A DNA stretch of 64,000 nt. Origin: Muricomes sp049840515 (GTDB lineage Bacteria; Bacillota; Clostridia; Lachnospirales; Lachnospiraceae). Shown piece after piece: positions 63,052 through 64,000 of the stretch. Below the pieces are notes generated by a model that did no database searches, was not told the DNA's origin, and saw only the letters and a list, made by a program, of their open reading frames with translations. The stretch is taken from the NCBI GenBank assembly GCA_049840515.1, contig JASGKW010000003.1, positions 137,502-201,501 of the forward strand, read 5' to 3'. Within the stretch, counting starts at the first letter, position 1, and each line of letters begins with the position of its first letter. Position numbers and translations under genes: made by a program.

Positions 63052-63921
63052 TTATTTTTGTTCCTCATAATACTTCATAAGAGCCTGAGTTCCCAAATCC
63101 CCATACCCTTTTGTTTCCAACTCTTCATAATTGGAGAGAACCTGACTGAGCACGCCCAGATTCAGTTCACTTATATTTGCCTCAAGCGATGCCAGCTTCA
63201 TATCTTTAATAAAATGCTTCACAAAAAAACCAGGAGCATAATCCTCCTTCAGAATTTTAGGCCCAAACATATCCAGTTGTCTGCTGCCTGCTGCCCCTGT
63301 AGACACTGATTTTAGGACGGTCTCCAAATCGAGTCCTTTCGCCTTCGCGTAGGCAATAGCCTCACAAACTCCAGAAAGTGTACCTGCAATTATAATCTGA
63401 TTTGCCAGCTTGCAGTGCTGCCCGCACCCAGCCTGCCCCTGATAATTGATGTTCGTCCCCATGGCCTCAAAAAGCGGCAGGCAGGCATCGTAGTCTTCCT
63501 TATCTCCACCCACAAGAATAGACAGGGTTCCATTTTTTGCGCCCAGGTCCCCTCCTGTCACAGGTGCATCCAGCACGTGAAAACCATTTTTCTTTCCTTC
63601 CTCGTAAATCTTCTCCGCCAGCTGAGGGCTGGTGGTTGTCATATCAATCAGGTAAGCGCCTTTTTGAGCACTGTCCATAATATTTCCGGCCTCAAAATAT
63701 ACCTCTTCCACATCTTTCGGGAAACCGACAATGGTAATGACCGCCTCACATCCTGCCGCACAAGCTTTGATGCTGTCATGGAATATAGCGCCTTCTGCAA
63801 TAACATCCTCTACTTTTTCTCTATTTCTGGCATATATATGCAGTTCAAATCCCGCTCTCATCAAATTCCGCACCATAGATTTGCCCATGATTCCAACACC
63901 GATAAATCCAACTTTTTTCAT
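63052..63921 (-). CDS. Beta-hydroxyacid dehydrogenase, tartronate semialdehyde reductase/3-hydroxyisobutyrate dehydrogenase type
   Basis: 289 residues. N-terminal NAD(P) site GFIGVGIMGKSMVRNLMRAG, substrate loop DAPVTGGDLGAKNGTLSILVGG, catalytic Lys in GCGQHCKLANQIIIAG, and the C-terminal helical domain with KDMKLASLEANISELNLG. Family members reduce tartronate semialdehyde or oxidise 3-hydroxyisobutyrate/4-hydroxybutyrate; sequence alone does not decide. It stands alone between the ABC pair and the window end. The last 79 bases (63922-64000) contain only its upstream region. Confidence 0.88.
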   Translation of the reverse strand: MKKVGFIGVGIMGKSMVRNLMRAGFELHIYARNREKVEDVIAEGAIFHDSIKACAAGCEAVITIVGFPKDVEEVYFEAGNIMDSAQKGAYLIDMTTTSPQLAEKIYEEGKKNGFHVLDAPVTGGDLGAKNGTLSILVGGDKEDYDACLPLFEAMGTNINYQGQAGCGQHCKLANQIIIAGTLSGVCEAIAYAKAKGLDLETVLKSVSTGAAGSRQLDMFGPKILKEDYAPGFFVKHFIKDMKLASLEANISELNLGVLSQVLSNYEELETKGYGDLGTQALMKYYEEQK

Positions 63922-64000
63922 CCTTTTCTCCCTCTATGTCTCAATTTTATGACACTGGACCTCAATAAACATATGTTATATATTTATCAGTTTACATTTA

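Overview
The window reads as a spore-forming, flagellated, anaerobic Firmicute of the Lachnospiraceae type (Clostridium cluster XIVa). This rests on gene content: spoIIGA-sigE and sigG, CotF-like coat proteins, a clostridial flagellin, a T-box leuS, a carboxyspermidine-type polyamine operon, SipW-dependent surface proteins and sortase pili. Species cannot be assigned from sequence alone. Most genes lie on the minus strand.

Layout. 1-4.5 kb: end-truncated mfd, pth, a small membrane protein, a small acidic protein and an HAD phosphatase. 4.8-16.4 kb: sporulation sigma factors sigG and sigE (with spoIIGA) flank a polyamine operon (speA, speE-like, carboxyspermidine dehydrogenase, nspC, aguA, aguB) and a beta-CASP metallo-beta-lactamase protein. 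A structured region of about 350 nt with its own promoter and terminator lies upstream of speA. 16.6-26.2 kb: a sugar-nucleotide and glycosyltransferase block (CDP-glucose branch, glf, RmlC-like epimerase) ends at a flagellin gene, as expected of a flagellin-glycosylation locus. 26.4-31.6 kb: dipeptidase, class I amidotransferase-like hydrolase, two coat proteins behind a SigK-like promoter, a DUF pair and an orphan cbiG. 31.7-44.9 kb: a ten-gene surface-fibre operon (VWA tip protein, LPXTG pilin, two class C sortases, SpaA-like protein, two TasA/CalY-like proteins, two anchored surface proteins, SipW) with a BTAD/SARP-type regulator upstream. 45-54 kb: leuS with T-box, ZIP transporter, small P-loop protein, Trk potassium uptake. 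54-64 kb: di-Mop protein, EF-G paralogue, proline racemase with a PutP-like symporter, methylglyoxal synthase, an ABC exporter and a beta-hydroxyacid dehydrogenase.

Sequence quality matters here. At least a dozen otherwise conserved genes are broken by single-base indels, and joining the two frames restores full-length family proteins each time. Most sites are short homopolymers or one extra base. This looks more like indel error in the assembly than a run of pseudogenes, so split genes are given here as one feature with the break position.

Possible novelty: the hybrid pilus/TasA-SipW operon with SARP-like direct repeats exactly at its promoter; the transcribed structured region before speA; three families of small intergenic repeats (one supplies the sigE stop codon); and a 27-bp palindromic operator at the putP-like promoter.
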